Below are positions 34,501-49,500 of a stretch of 64,000 nucleotides of DNA, piece by piece. Under the pieces are notes generated by a model. The model had not been told where the DNA came from and ran no database searches. It worked only from the letters and a program-made list of their open reading frames with translations. Source of the DNA: Apteryx mantelli (taxonomy: Eukaryota > Chordata > Aves > Apterygiformes > Apterygidae); the NCBI RefSeq assembly GCF_036417845.1, contig NC_089984.1, positions 30,477,447 through 30,541,446 of the forward strand. Reading direction: 5' to 3'. The position numbers and the translations under genes are program-made. Each line of letters starts with the position of its first letter. Position 1 is the stretch's first letter.

Positions 34501-37500
34501 AAAATTAAGGCTGAACCTCATCTTCCAAATTTACTGGCAAAAGCGACTATGAAAACACAGGACTTCAGAATAGCAAAGGCCTTTCTCCGTTTGCCCAGTA
34601 TAGCAAGCTTGCTAGAATTCATCACTAACATACTAATTTTGTAGTAACAAAATTTGATACATCCCTGGAGAATGTATCCCAAGATGACTGCTCTCTTCTT
34701 GGAGCTGCTGACTGGTACTTAGTCACTAAACATCAGTCATGCAAACCCATTTCTGAAAAGAAATTAAGCCAATGCAGTTTTCCTTGAAGTCCTTTCCCAA
34801 GAACATTTTTCACACATGAAAAGCTTTTGTATGAGGTTGAAGTTTAAAAGCACTTAAATTTGGCTATGAATCATCCCCCTGCTGTTTACTGAAGTTTTTA
34901 GTAGAGGGTATTTCATCACTGTGTTCGTTGCTGCCTTTATTTACAATCAATTTATTAAGTCAGAAGTGAGTTTTTGTTGCCAGTGGCTTCCTTCTCCCAA
35001 TTTCTGCCCCTCGCCCCCTGTAGACTGCATTTTTAGTTTTTATTCATATTATTCTGTAAGCAGCCAAGAGAGCAAGCTTGACATTCACTTCAGTTTCTGC
35101 AGTGAAAGAGAATAAAGTTCACAAGCCTCAAAGATTTTTAAGGTCTGTCAGCACTGCAGCATCAGCCATGTGCAAATCCTGTCTGTCCCAACCATAGGAT
35201 CCCTCCTGGTTCCTCAGATCAGATATAGGAACTACACTGTCCAGGATGCCTTGAAACAGGCACTCACTTCTTGCCCCGACCAAGAATCCCTCTTGTAGCA
35301 TTGAAGGTCTTAATGAGAAGTTTAAATATACAGTATTTTGCCTGCGTGTGTGCAAGCAACTCAAGTGAACCGAGTTTGCAACTACTTTAGCCTTTATGCC
35401 AAGTTTTAGGTTGCTCTTCAAATATGATACAGTAAGAATACACTTTCCTAATCAGATTTAGGTCAGTATTAGATTAGCCATTTTTGACTTCCAGATTTTG
35501 ATTAATACAGAGGTTACCATACATCATGGTTTACATCTATATCCTGCTCTGCACTGGACAGATTACTGTTGTTGCTGCTGCATTTCTAAAACAGCATGAT
35601 CCCTCCCGCTATGAAAATGCTTGCAAAGATTCCCAAGGAATTAAATAATGTTTTCTTATTTGCAGAGCCAGCAGCAGTCATTAAGTTATCAACAAGAAAT
35701 AGCTGGCTATATGGTCAGGCTGCTTTCAGGAGCTGTATAATGCACATCAAGCATACTGATGGCGTTCATTACTCTGCATCTTTGGTTTGTGCTTTTATGA
35801 GCAAGTTTCATTCCCCGACCCAGTCACAAGGCTAGTCTTATTTGGGATGCTTCAGTCCTTTGATTTCCTGGAGTGATACTATCACCAGGAAGGATGACAA
35901 GAAATGTTAACGGAAGGAAGGGCTGGTATAATCTATTTCTGGCATGATAGCAACTTGTTTCAGAATATAAAAAGCTCATATCCAGAATATCATCAAACCG
36001 TCAAGAGCTCTCTTAGCACGTGCTATACATCTCAACTCCATTTACAATATAAAGAACATTTTGGGCAAAGCTGAAAAGATTTTGTACATGACTTCTTCAG
36101 ACAAGTCGGTGCTACCTGACAGCTTAACAAAGAAGTGTTCTATTTTAAAATACAAAACCAAGAACAAAGCCCCAGCTACTACACCTACCTGTATTGCACT
36201 CTCTCCTATGGCTCGACGAATATCCCTCAGCGTCTGGTAGTGTTCCAGCAGGTGATCACCACAGATTATGTCTACCTGTGAAAGAACACAAACGTGGTCA
36301 AAAAGTTCAACCTATCCTCGGACTAGCAAAACAGTTTCTAAGTACTTTACATTTGGTATTTCATAGAGTAAATCCAGCGCTGGTCAGATGAGCACTATTC
36401 TAGCATCTTGGACGCTAAAGTCTCCTTTATCTTTGTTCTCCAAATGTATTCAGGAGGCCCAGCACTAATGCCTTCCTCTGCCTACACCTTCCCAGTTAGA
36501 ACTGAGGCTCACTTCTGGAAAAGAGAGGACAGTTTCTTTCACTCCCAGTTTGGTCTTTTTGCTGAAAAAAGCTGTTTAGTAATAGCTGTGATGGATTCAA
36601 TGGGAACTTAGATCACACATGTTAAAATTGTCTCACAAACATCCAGCGTTATTCATCAGCTCCGAAAAACGATAAATTGTCTGTGCTACTGGCAGGAGAT
36701 TAAACAGTGCTACCCTCATCCTTATCCTGAGAGAGAAAACACATATGTCTGCTTACTAAGACTGGTTGGGGAGAAGTGTTTGAACAGAAAAGAACAGCTC
36801 ACTGCATGCTACTGTCAGCAGGTGCCTCACACAGCCCTTCTTCAGGCTGCAATCAGTACTTCCGTGACACAAGTGAAGGGCACACTCAGCAATTCTAAGT
36901 AATGTCCTCCACTGCGGCAAAACTATGCCGACGATGCCTGCAATTCTGGAGGAGGCACTTACATTAAGCAACTGTCCACAAAAAGTTATTTGGGGAAATG
37001 ATAGTTAATTCAGAACCAGAGGTTCTGAAATCCTTGCCTTGATTATTGTGGACTATAGATTTCTTTATAAAATTACTATGAATTTACTAGGTGTCACCAA
37101 GAAATTGTGCATAGTGTAAATCCAATCTCTAACATCCCAAATTAGAGCAGCAAACATAGCGCAGTTACATCCTTCCACAATTGCAGCTTGGTTATATTTT
37201 TCTTATAAGCAATTCCTAAGCAGGGAAATGAGAGGGCTCCCATCTGTGAATTAATTACAGTGACCAAACTCGAAATTAAAGTTAGGAGCATTGACAATGA
37301 GCTGTCCTACAGCTTTCTGCAAGGGACAAGTCTGAGCTTTGCCACTGCAGTAGCCAGGAAGCATACTGCAATATCATTACACATGCTCCTATGTGGTTAT
37401 GCAGCCGCATTGCACTACAGGATACGCTCTTTTCTCTGTTTCAGCTATTCAGTTTGTCTGGATTTCTGCTCTTCTGCATACCCACCCACTATTTTTCTCT

Positions 37501-40500
37501 TGTTCTCCATGAAAAGATTCAGAATTATGCCTTAAGCTGGTTAACTACATGTTGTTCTGAGAAGGAATTCTACTCCTTAGAGGCTCAAAACGGTTAAGTT
37601 ACTTCACTTCATCTGTAGTATGATAACTATGTGGAATATTCATCCCCTTTAGATTGAATTTTAAATAATGGTTCTAAAATGGGCAGGAGATATAAACTGC
37701 TTAGTATTACTTCTGCTTTTAGCTTTAGGAAGAAACCAGTATGTAAAAATTCATCTGGACATTAACATTAAATATTGCTGTCACAAAAAAAACCCCAACA
37801 ACCCTCCCCCCCACATTATTAGGATCAATAATTCATCAATATTTGAGATATTTAAAACACAGAACCTGGAAGAAACAGATATTTTTTCTTTTTGAAATCT
37901 GGCTACAGTTATTTCTCCTCTGGTTCCCTTGCACTCTAGCCTGTATAATCATTAACCTAGGAAGAGGGGCATGCCACCTATGCTTCCTGGTGACATATGA
38001 GATTAATTACTTCTGGGTTATATGCTCATAATTAATTATTTATACCATAAGGTACTGAAAACTGAAACTGCTCCCACTTTTGTGCGTGGGCATGCGTGTG
38101 TGTGCATGCACACACATGTATTCTGTACAGAAATATAAAAAAACCCAAACTATTTGCCTACTATAGGATATAAAGACATAGTGGCAACCGCTGACAATCT
38201 TGCAATACAGAATCAGAATGCTTGTTTGGAAATACCCCATCGTTAACCCTCCTGTTCCAGTTTCAAATGATAGTCATTAAAGATTCAGCGTCTTCAAATA
38301 AATTATGGAGAACGGTTTTGCACATCCACCTCCTTAGAGTGCTCTGAATAACAAGTGCCTAATCTCCTCATTCTAGCACCAGAGCCTGAATTTCTCCTTG
38401 CTAATTGTTATGATAGGATTCATTCTGTAAGGACAAGAGAAGAAAATACACAATGAAAAAAATGCCAGCCGAAGTATGGAAATCAGCTGCAAAACATCTG
38501 TCTCAGAGCTATCCTTGTGCCATACAGAAATTAATATATTCTATATACAAAAGAGGCACCATCAACACAAGCGATATAGATTTACTATAGTCTCAACTAA
38601 CTCGCGAAATTGAAGCCAACTAGTACTGACAGCTAGTGAGACGGCAGTAAATATAGTTTGACCTTTTGCTGAAAGGAAACACGAAGGTGCAGCTACCAAA
38701 TAACTCAGTCACACCTGACAAAATTCTTAGTAAAATAAAGTAGCCTTTCCATTATGCCATTTATTTTCATTAGGTGGCATGTTTGCTGCACACAAGAGCT
38801 ATTTCTCTAAAAGCCATGATAACAGACAATTACAGGTTAATAATCATCAAGTAAAATGAAGATAAAATGGGAAACTCATATATGGGACATCCCCTATAAG
38901 GCTCATCCCAAGGGTAAATTTGGCCCAGAAAGCATTACTCCTCCATCCATAGTTTCTATGCCAACTCATATTATCCAGGGAAGGGCAAACAAAAAGTTTT
39001 AGAGGTCGGCCTGAGTATTTGGGCTAATTATCCCAAAGCTGGCAAAACCTTCCCCTTCCTTTAGCTGCTATTTACTCTTCCAATGTACCAGATTTTGGAG
39101 TCTAAGACTGGCATAAAGAGCCTGCATCAGCAGCTACACAGTGTGAGCACAGACTTGCTTCCAGTCTTTCCCCATAGGCTCCAGTTTCCATACGTACTTT
39201 CAGGAATGCACATTTGATTAGGGAACACTTCTATCCCATAAACCACACCAATGCATTCAGATCAGATGAGCTGCAAGTCTCCACTTTGTGATTAAGGGAT
39301 TGCTCTGCTACCTCTGGCAAGAAAGGATAATGCTGCTGCAGGATGACCTCAAATGAAGTGATATATCCCATTAATTTCTCATTTTCTCTCTATTCTTAGG
39401 CAAAACACAAACTGTACAGATGTACATCAGATGTCAAAGCTAATGGGTTCCATATACCATCGCCTGTATTTAGTTCAAATTGAATGTTACCTCCTTAGCT
39501 ATGACTAGCAATCCCCAAAAGTTAGTCTCTCAAAAATCTCAACATTTCCTCAAAAAAACAAATTCCAGCTAGAATATTCAAGACTTTGTAATTAGAAATA
39601 CAGGTATACACAAAGAAAATTAATTCTTGCCCAAAGCACAGAGAACAAAACAAAGCATAAGTAAGAGTAAACCACAGTCTGTCAGCCAAAATGATAGATA
39701 AAAATAAAGCCTTAACCTTTCAGATAAACTAGCACATTTGAATCATAATCCATTTGCAAACTCAAATGCAGAAGCCAGCAAATAATTTGAGGCTTGCAGG
39801 CTCCAGACTAGAAAAAAAGATAGCAGCTTCAAAACTGCCTTTAGATTCATATATACTGTCACACATGAGTCAGAGATGGTTTATCATTTCACATTTTCAT
39901 TAACCACAATCCACCCCACCTGTGCAGGTCAACAAGTAAGTGCAAATATTAGCTAGTATTCCACAGAAACAAATGAAATAAAAAAGTCTAAGGACAGTCA
40001 GCAGTTTGGGAGAATGGCTAACACATACTTTTTAATCAGTCATCGAATCAGCTGTAACAAGAAAGAACTAAACCACTCTCCAAATAATACTTTTGCAGAC
40101 TATCAAAATAAGCTACTCAGTAGGAACTGATTTCATTCATAGAATCACCAAAACTGGTGTCCTTACTGAAAGCATCAACAAACCGAGGATATAATCAATA
40201 TACTAAGGAGAGAAAGGAGGAAGGACACATAGCCCTTCCTCCTCACAGTCAAATGCTTTCAAGTCCCAGGTAAAGCATGATTACACTCTATACCAGTAAG
40301 AGTTTTCTGCAGATAAAAACAGGGGAAAAAAATCCTGCAAGCATAGTGCATTTTAGCAGAAGAATTCCTGAAATTGGTGTTTCAGGAAAAGGCATTTGCT
40401 AGCTTCCCAGGAGGATCCTGTTCTTGGATTCTAGGCTGAAGTCAGACACATCAAGCTTATGACATTTTTATGCAGAGATTAGTTATTTTAGGAAAGTGTG

Positions 40501-43500
40501 ATGAAGAACTACAGAGTCAGAAATCAAGACAAAACCAGTATTAAAAAAGCACATTGTCCTAAATTAATATCTATTGCTTCTTTAACATACTTGGGGAAGC
40601 CTACAGGAAGTGAACCATTACAATTCCTCAACCGTCTTCCAAATTTCTGCAGCAAACTGAAAAAAAAAAAGCAGCTACGTATCCTTCGCATTTACATTCT
40701 TTGTATTCTTTGCGCACATGATTGACAACGTATTTCCCTAAATGCTTCTGTCTCTGCTGATTTATATTCATTTTTTCCTTAATTTAGTTTTACTGTCTGC
40801 ATTTTATTAGCCATCCTTGGAAGCTGGAGTAAGACATGATTCATCAGTCTTTTTAATCTTCAGTGATACATCTGACATCTCTTTCTCTCCCTACATCTTT
40901 ACCAACAAACCATCAGCTTCAGTTCTGCATACTACAATGAGAAGATGACAGTTTGGTACATATACTCCCTTACTCTTAAGTCCTCACGTGGCACAGAAAT
41001 GATGAATCAGTACAGGAAAAATACTTCCTGCTTCGTTTTCTTAATTCCCTAATCTTTCAAAAATAGGCCTGAATATACTCTAGAAATTATTCAATTTGTG
41101 GCCTGAAAAACTACGTTTCTAGTGACCAAGGGGGAAACGAACAGAAAAAAGGATCAGTTAGGAGGAAAAAAAAAAAGAAGGCGGATAAAGGATCTGACTG
41201 TGGAAGAATTAGAGCAGACTTAACACCTCTTCCAGGTTGGCTTTTTCTATGGAAGCTCTGCCTGAGATTAGAATTAGCCAAGCATTGTGCCTATTACCTT
41301 ACTCCAGAACAGCATAAGTGATTTGGTCAGCAATACCATCTTGAGAAAGGAAGTCTATAAAGTCATCAGCTTTCTTAGACATGGTAACATTTCTTCTTGT
41401 CTGGTGAAGTCCAAGCAGAAAGCAACAAAGGGGAAAACAATTTCTCAAGTAAACTCTATTAGGCAATCTCAAGATTGCAAAAACTGAAAGACATCCAAAA
41501 CACAGGCCTAGCTTGATTTTGAGAGGTTAGTACCTGTGGTTTTCATTATGGATGCTCAGTGTTTCTGAAATTTGAGATTATGGTATAATGCTTAAGAAAA
41601 CCTAGACAAACAAGACAATCCCTTCGCCTCAAATAAGCCGCAACTCCATTAATGTAAGAGGTTTCTCTAACATCATTTTGAGGAAGTTTTTATTTGTTCA
41701 TGATATCAAGTCACCACCACGTGACAAGGAAGCTACAGAGACTCTTACCAAGAGGAAACCAGTAAATGAAAATACATTACTCCTTCAGGATGATGAATAA
41801 TTTATATCCAATTTGTTCTGTCACCACAGAAAAGGTAAGTAGCACAAACAAAGACTCATTACTGGGGCACACAGGATTGCCTCAGAAAATTATCGCTGTA
41901 TGAAACAGTCTTAACTCCAAAGCCTTAACTTCTACCACTTGTCTATTCTCATTAAGAGCAGCTGGATTTTCCAATTACCAATAGTTACAAGAATCATGTA
42001 TACACTATGAAATTCCTGCAACCTTCATAACTGAATGTTTGCTGGAACTTATTTAAGAGTTGAAAAGATTTTGACATGCAATTCCTATCAACTTGGCTGA
42101 GAAATGGGAAGTTAAGTTCTTTTGTTTCATATTCTGTTCCACCAAATTCTAGCTTGGAAGCATGTGCCTACATTTTGCATTCATAGCTTTCATTCCAACA
42201 TTTCCACCCAAAATATCAACCTTTCTTATCCTTCTCATTGTTTGCTTCCTTCAAAATTCAATTCAATTTTACTGTTATTCAGCTCCTATCTCAGTCTCTG
42301 CCTTCACATACTCCCATGCTTACACGCTTTCCTGTCTGTATGCTTAGTTTGATCTTTGAGATAGCAATATCTTTTGCTTTTGGATTTCACCTACTGAAGT
42401 CTTACACGGATTTCAGAAATTCTTTATAATTCTTCTTTATTCATATAGAGAAATTAAACATATTGCAAGAGAGTTGGGAGAGTTATTCCTTGTGGATCAC
42501 AACATTTAAGAGCACACTTACAGCATTAAACTATATTACTTCTAGCTTCTGATGGACAACAAAAGTGTTCTGTCTGAAGTGTATGTATTACAGTGATCAC
42601 AGTGAACTCGTAAGAGCTAAATACATCATTCAGTTAACATGTTAGAAGAAAAGCTTTCACTCTATGAGAAGCTTATCAGCTTTATGGCATACCTGACAAG
42701 CAGGATCCAGATCCATTTTTCTTCTGAGAAATTTCTCCACATGTCCAATGGTTGCCTCCCCTGAAACACGCACAAACTTCTTTTCCAAAGGCTGCAAAGA
42801 ATAAACATGAGATTTTAAGATACTGCGCATTTCCAGCCATCATCCCCCACAAACCCCAAAACACTCCTGAAGGCCCAACCGAACAGGTGAAGACAACTTA
42901 AATTTTGGACCCTTCTCTTATCTATTTCCCAATGACCCCATAGGAAAGGGACTAAATATGAATTAACCAGACTCTGGGTTCAAACTTCCTGCTGTTTAAA
43001 GTAATGCTCAAAAATAACCTGCTATTGACTTCAGTCTTTTTTCATTATTGAAGTACTGGAGAGTGAGATTTGCTATTAAATCAGCATAAAAATCAGTATC
43101 ACACAGAATTTTAAGAACTTTTATTTCAGAAAATAAAACCATTTACTCAGAGGCACATTAGAGATATTTTCTAAAATCTGCTTCTTTTCCCCAAATCAGG
43201 CTTGTGTGTCAAACATGAATTCAGAAAATAAAACCATGTCACTCTGTAATGCATGGAGCTTTAAAGTTCTTTAGCATTCCAAAAGTATTATGGCTTGGGC
43301 TGGAATCAACTTAATCCACTAAATTCCAAAATCATTTAAAATATGCTACTATGTAGAACGCTAGGGCAAGACTGGTCTGAAATCTTCTCATATCGTTTCT
43401 GATTATTTTTGTAGTGAGGACTGCAACAACAAAAGATTTATTACAACAATCTCAAAGATTTTAATGGGTTTCTCTTCCATGGATAAAATTTTAAAAGCTG

Positions 43501-46500
43501 ACTGGTGATATGGGTGATGAAGTGAAGAAGCATAAAGGCAGAGCAGATGACTGCAATCCATGTTAATAGATTCTGAATAGCTGTGGTTTGCTATCCAGCT
43601 TCACCATATTCTTTCTATTTGAAATAGGGTCAGTCTACCCTTCAATTAAATCATGAATGCGCATATGTATCCATGATAACTGTGGTTTTAGAAGAACAAT
43701 TTAATTGATACATTTAAGAGCTAGAAATACCAGCCAGACCTGATCTGGGGACCCACGCTACTACAAGTTTGGTGATGATACATGCATGCTTGCTGCACAC
43801 CTTACAACCCCACCCTCACCCCCTGCCATAAAAGCTGAAAACCTTCTTATACATGAAGTTCAATGTCTAGTTCAGACAAATAAGATGGACAAACAAATGA
43901 GGAAAGAACAATGCTAAGAAGAGATCAGGGTAAGTTTTGTGAGAAGTGGATATTAAAAGAGGGATTTGGAAGGCTGATGAGTGAACTTCTTGGACATAGA
44001 GAAAGCATGAACATTAAGGAAAGACAAAGGTAGTGAAGAAAAAGAACACAAGGATAGAAAGAAGTAAGAAGTGACAGTAGGCTGAAGTAGAGAGTTAAGA
44101 TACAGCAAAGAATTTTAAAATGGTGTAGAAAAATACCAGATAGGATTTTAAAAGGTTGTATTTCTTAAAAATCTCCCAAATCTAAATATACATACATGCT
44201 GAATGGCACTTTAGCCCATGGATAAACCTACCATACTAGTAAGACTATTTGCACTAAAAAAAGTATTCACTGCGAGTAAAGGTAGGCAGCCTTTTGCCTT
44301 TAACTCTAGTGTTCTGAGAACGCTGAAGTAACCAGGACACTACTTATGAGTTAAAAGGGATACACGTTCAAAAAAAAACCAAAAAACCCTCTTTCCTAAA
44401 TCATAAACACTCCTTAGTGATGTCAGAGCTAAGTTTGTCTTTTTTTTTTTTAAAAAAAAAAAAAGCAAAATGATTCCCTCTGGAATAGCATACACCTTAA
44501 AAGAAATTGAGGAAATAAATGTCTGGCACAAACATCTTTAATATTAGAAAACAAAAGTTAATACAATGGTTGAACTGTCCTACAGTCATTCTTATTGGGC
44601 TAAATAAATAGGATGAAAATAGGATAAATAGGATGAAAACCATACTATAAAGAAGGTAAGAATGAGACAAGAAGGATGTGAGGCAATATAAAGGGAAGAA
44701 GCCAAATAAAGTGTGAAAGATAAGGGGAAATAGAACAGAAAAATGCCAGAGGAGAAAAATAACAAATAAAGAAGAAAATTGAATGGGTACATTTTCAGGA
44801 ACATTGCTTCCCTTCTACAGGTTAATTTCTAAAACTGTAGTCATAATTCAGCTCTTCGGGAAAATGAAGCCTTATTTCTGTATTTGAGTTTTGTTTGAAA
44901 TTGCATGCTACACTCTGCCATAACAAACATGATTACTGTTACAAATAGCGTAAGAAATTGCAATCATATTGAACTGTTCAGATTTGTGCCTGAAAATATA
45001 TTGATCAGAAATCAATGCAGCTGAAAACATAAAGAAAATGAATAAAATGGAAAGATTAAGATAATCCATGCTTAAGTCAGTAAAATGCTTTTTACTCAAA
45101 TTCTTAAATAGTAAAATTGGAGTTTCTCTGCTAACTGAACCAATTTAAGTGTCTTACATTCCATTATTCTGTGCCTTTCTGTATCTTTTTATTCCTACAA
45201 TTCCAATACAATGAAAGATTGTGTGATATATACTGTGTAATTTTAAATTATATCTCCTTGTCCCTGAATAGAGTCTGTTTTCTAAATGTTTAGCCAAACA
45301 GTGAAATGACATCCTCTGAACATCTCTAATTACAGACTATGAAATCATGAAGGCAGCAAACAATGTGCAGTTTCCCTATGAATTTGTACTGATTCAGCTC
45401 AGTAAGAAGACCTACACTGGAAGAACAGCCATACCCTTTAGCAAGGATGAGGAATACTATTTTTTGTTCAGCTGAACAGCCTGCATTCAGGCAGTGAACG
45501 TTGTTAGCAAAGAGATCAAGAGAGGAATAAATTTATTGCTGGATAAGGAAGACTAATGTGAGGGCTAGCAAAAATATGTATAATTATTTTTGTTACATTT
45601 TTAAACGCACATAATTTTATTACACCATTGTTATACCTGAGGCTACACTTCCTCAGTATAACATACAAAAGCATTTCACTACAATTAGAGAATCTTCTTC
45701 GAAACCAGTTTTTTAGACAATGGCTATACCCTTGCGTAGGATTCCAAGAAAAGCCACAGTATTGCCTCTCCTGGAGGGAGATGCAGGAATAACAAGCTAG
45801 AAACACCCAGATGAAATTTTATGAGCATCATTCCCATTCTCCCATGAAAAATTTAATTCCCGAGCTTCTAGGGCAGTCTCTTCCTACTCCGTGACGTTAC
45901 ACAGTGATAGATTTAAAAGCACGCTGTAACCCAGGATTGGTTACTGCTATGCTGGTGAAAGTTCAGGCTGCGCTCAGTACAAGAAAAACAAAGATAAATT
46001 AAATTAAATACATTGAAGTTATACGTCTTTTTGAAGTAAATAATGTAAGAAAAAAATTCAAATCACATCTGCACCTTAAAATTCCCTGTGCCTTCGTTAG
46101 CTCTGAAAAACAAGAGAAGAGTAAACACAATCAATATTGCTAAGGTAAACAGTTATTAATACCTTTCAAACTCTTAAATCAGTAAGTCACTATTATAATA
46201 AAGAGTCTGGCATATCAAACTTATTTTTTAAACCAGGCTCTTCCTTTCATTAAAATCTGAGAAACGAAATAATAGTAGACCGAGTTTATATATCTCTTTC
46301 TCCTACCCTCTATTTGGAGCCCCCTTTCACTCTTGTGAACTCAGCTACTTATGACTTTAAAGTCTGCCTTTATGCAATGGAAAAAAACAACAAAACACAG
46401 CCTAATGCCACATTTTATATATACTATAACATTCATTTTCATAGGAACAGACTGTGATAGTAATGCTGTTTAGACATCCATAGTTCACTGTCCTCAGTAT

Positions 46501-49500
46501 TTGAAACTTTAACAGAGAGTACCTAGAAGTTGCTGATAACACATGCCCAGCCACTGCAGAGACTTCCTGGCCCAAATGCCAACCTTCTGGACTATTTATA
46601 TCACAGTATTAATGCTAATGCTATCCAGGAACTTAGGAAGGTAGCAGATGCTTCTCTGGAAGGTGAAACATATACAAAGGTGGCAAAAGATCAAATTCCC
46701 AGCTGGCTTTAATGGAGGCTTTAATTCATTGATTCATACAATCTGTGCATGTGAACTAGTGATTATACACTGCAGTACAAGATGGGGAACATTGAGTTTA
46801 TAAAAAAAAACTTCTCAAGGAATTATGCCCAATTCACAACATCTCACTACTCTTGCATTGCGTTAGTGAGTGTGTACGTACGAGAGAAGAAATGCAGTAA
46901 CTCACCGTACTGGAGGAGGTAAAAAAAAAAAAAAAAATCAAGTATCACTTTATAAATAGAATATATTCTACTGACCATTTGGTATAGCAAAACAAACAAA
47001 CAAACAAAAAAAACAACAAAAAAAACCCTAAAGCTTGTGCACACCACACATTAGTGTGACACTTCAGGTTAAAAATTTAGGTATTTCCGTCTCTAAAATA
47101 CGTACCTGCCATGAGACAGAGTTAAGTAAAACTATCAAGTTCTGCTGCTGAAATGAAATTTAAAGCTATCAAGAAACAAAGGCAGAAAAGCTTTTCCACT
47201 TCAGCAGTCATTTTCTTTGCTATAATTCCATTGCCACAAGAAAGATTTAACCATTTAACATACTGTAGAGACAATTCAGACAATTTAAAACAAAATTTCA
47301 AAATAAAATTTCAGAATAAAAATTTCTGCTGAATGGTCCAATCTGTTCTTACTTCTCTTTATCCACAGAGCTTTCTTAATCTCTCATCGCCAAGATAAGT
47401 TCTTTGATTTTGACATTTGAAGAGGAAAATAGATGAAATTTTAAACATATAAGGCATAACAAAGATTTAAAAAGTCACTAAAATAAATTGCAAGATAGAA
47501 ATAAAAAATAAAAATGAATTCAAAACACGTAACTGGAAGTTTGGGGGTTTGTTGTTGTTAAGTCATCACCCTTTCTTGTTAGAAACTTTCTGTGCTTCCT
47601 TCCATCTAATAATGAAAACATACAGGACAGTTTTACATAGTATATGTGGTATTTGCACAATATTACTTGCTTTGCTACCAACATGGGAATGGAAGCTTCA
47701 AATCGAACTACTGGAAAGACAAATCTAAACACATTTAAAAGTTAACTAGTTTCACACACGGACACGTACATGTATATCACTTTTGAGGTCTAAATTTCCT
47801 TACATCTTCCTCTTGCTCTGATAAAAGAAAAATGGACCTGCTGAGAATCAGCAAGGGGAAAAAGCAACCAGGAGCCTTTAGCAGGAGAAATCATAAACAA
47901 AGTACCTTCACTACAAGGAATTCAAACTGTATCTATTCCTTCAGCCAAGATAGTCTCATGAAACTTTTTATAGAGTCACCAAGAAACAATGTTTTAACCT
48001 GAAAGGGACAAACTTGGAACAAAAATCTAATTTCAGATTTTACAGTGATTTTACAATGTAACTGGCAATGTATCACTGACAAAGACATAAGGCTCTCGGT
48101 GTAAGCGTGTGCCAATGCCCTTTCGCTCCCTAGGCTCCCTCTGCCATCTACCGGCCCAGCACAGCACTGTCTGGTACCATCACAGGTCTCAAAACCAGCA
48201 TGTCTTAAACTGCATCTGGGCCCTGACTTAATGAGATACCACCACAGCTGAGGCAATAAGATAACTGCATATACAGTGAGGTTTCAGTCAAAGCGTTTTA
48301 CCTTATGTCTGTGTACATCCACTTACTCACATTATACTCAAATGAGTAACAATCATAAGCCTGAGCACCAGGTCACTGGGATTCTGCATTAATTACATCA
48401 TGAATTTTATACTGCATTCATTAAGGGAGAAAACATGTCTACAAATTAAAAAAGTGTTCACTAAACAGAATAGACAATGGTCACTCACTGAACCGCTATA
48501 TAATGTCTTGGTTTTGTCTCCTTGTTCAGTACTTGACTATTGGCTTTATTTATGACAACCCTGTTCTTATGGCAAAAGCATTAATTTCCTCAGTGGTTTC
48601 ATTTCTTCATACAAATGAATGTATTTGCATACCTCCCTATTCAGCAGAATGGCAATATCGTACCTTGTTTAGAAAGAGGAGCCCAAGACAGATTGTGCCA
48701 GAATGCTACCAAGAATTGCATGCGCCCAATTTAAGGCCTCTAAAATGAGTCCCATTGCTTTCAGGTGCACTTGTGAGCATTTAGCGTTTCTGCATGCCAG
48801 GCATAGGGAAAATGAAGAACACTGAAATTAAGTCAGGTGTATAGATTCACATGGAGACTCTATAGCACAGGCACAGTTGAATCTAGGTTTCTCCTGGTTT
48901 AGCTATAAGACCTTCTCTTCTCTTCCTGCAATCCTATGTCTCATCCAGTTAAAGAAATAGTGAGGTTCAATCAAGATGGCACGTTTTGCTGCTACAATTT
49001 CCCAATATTTGAGTGCTTGACTGTACACCATTTGTGTAATAGTTTGCTATGATTATACACTCGAGTTCTCCGAACAATTTGTTCAGACAAATCAGGCCAA
49101 AAGCAGGCACAATCCGGGTAGAAGGGTAAGAGTTGCACAACAGTCAAGCTGCTCCCTCCCCCACAAAGTGAGGAGCTCCACTGTGTGCAGCTATCAGAGC
49201 GGTTATAGCTCTTCCCCATGCCCTCCCTTTCTCAATCACTCTCCTGTAAATCTGCACCAGGACAAAACAATGCAATTTCTCCTTCCCGTGTTCCTGAAAA
49301 CGGCTCAAATATTTGGGCAGGAATTTCCCTCTCGCAATTTATATCTAAGGGTGATTCCTGACACAAAAGCTTTGGCCTAATTGATTCAGGGAACCTGTCA
49401 GACAAATTTAATAGCAGACTGTATTATTAGCCCCATCTATAATACTTAGAGGAATTCTGCTCTTGCTGCCCAGGTTTTCTAGCTTGTTTTGGTCAGATAA

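Noticed and set aside
40137-40160. CATAGAATCACC as a second, reversed CR1 end
   Set aside because: The match is about 10 bp and the adjoining CR1 words are absent.
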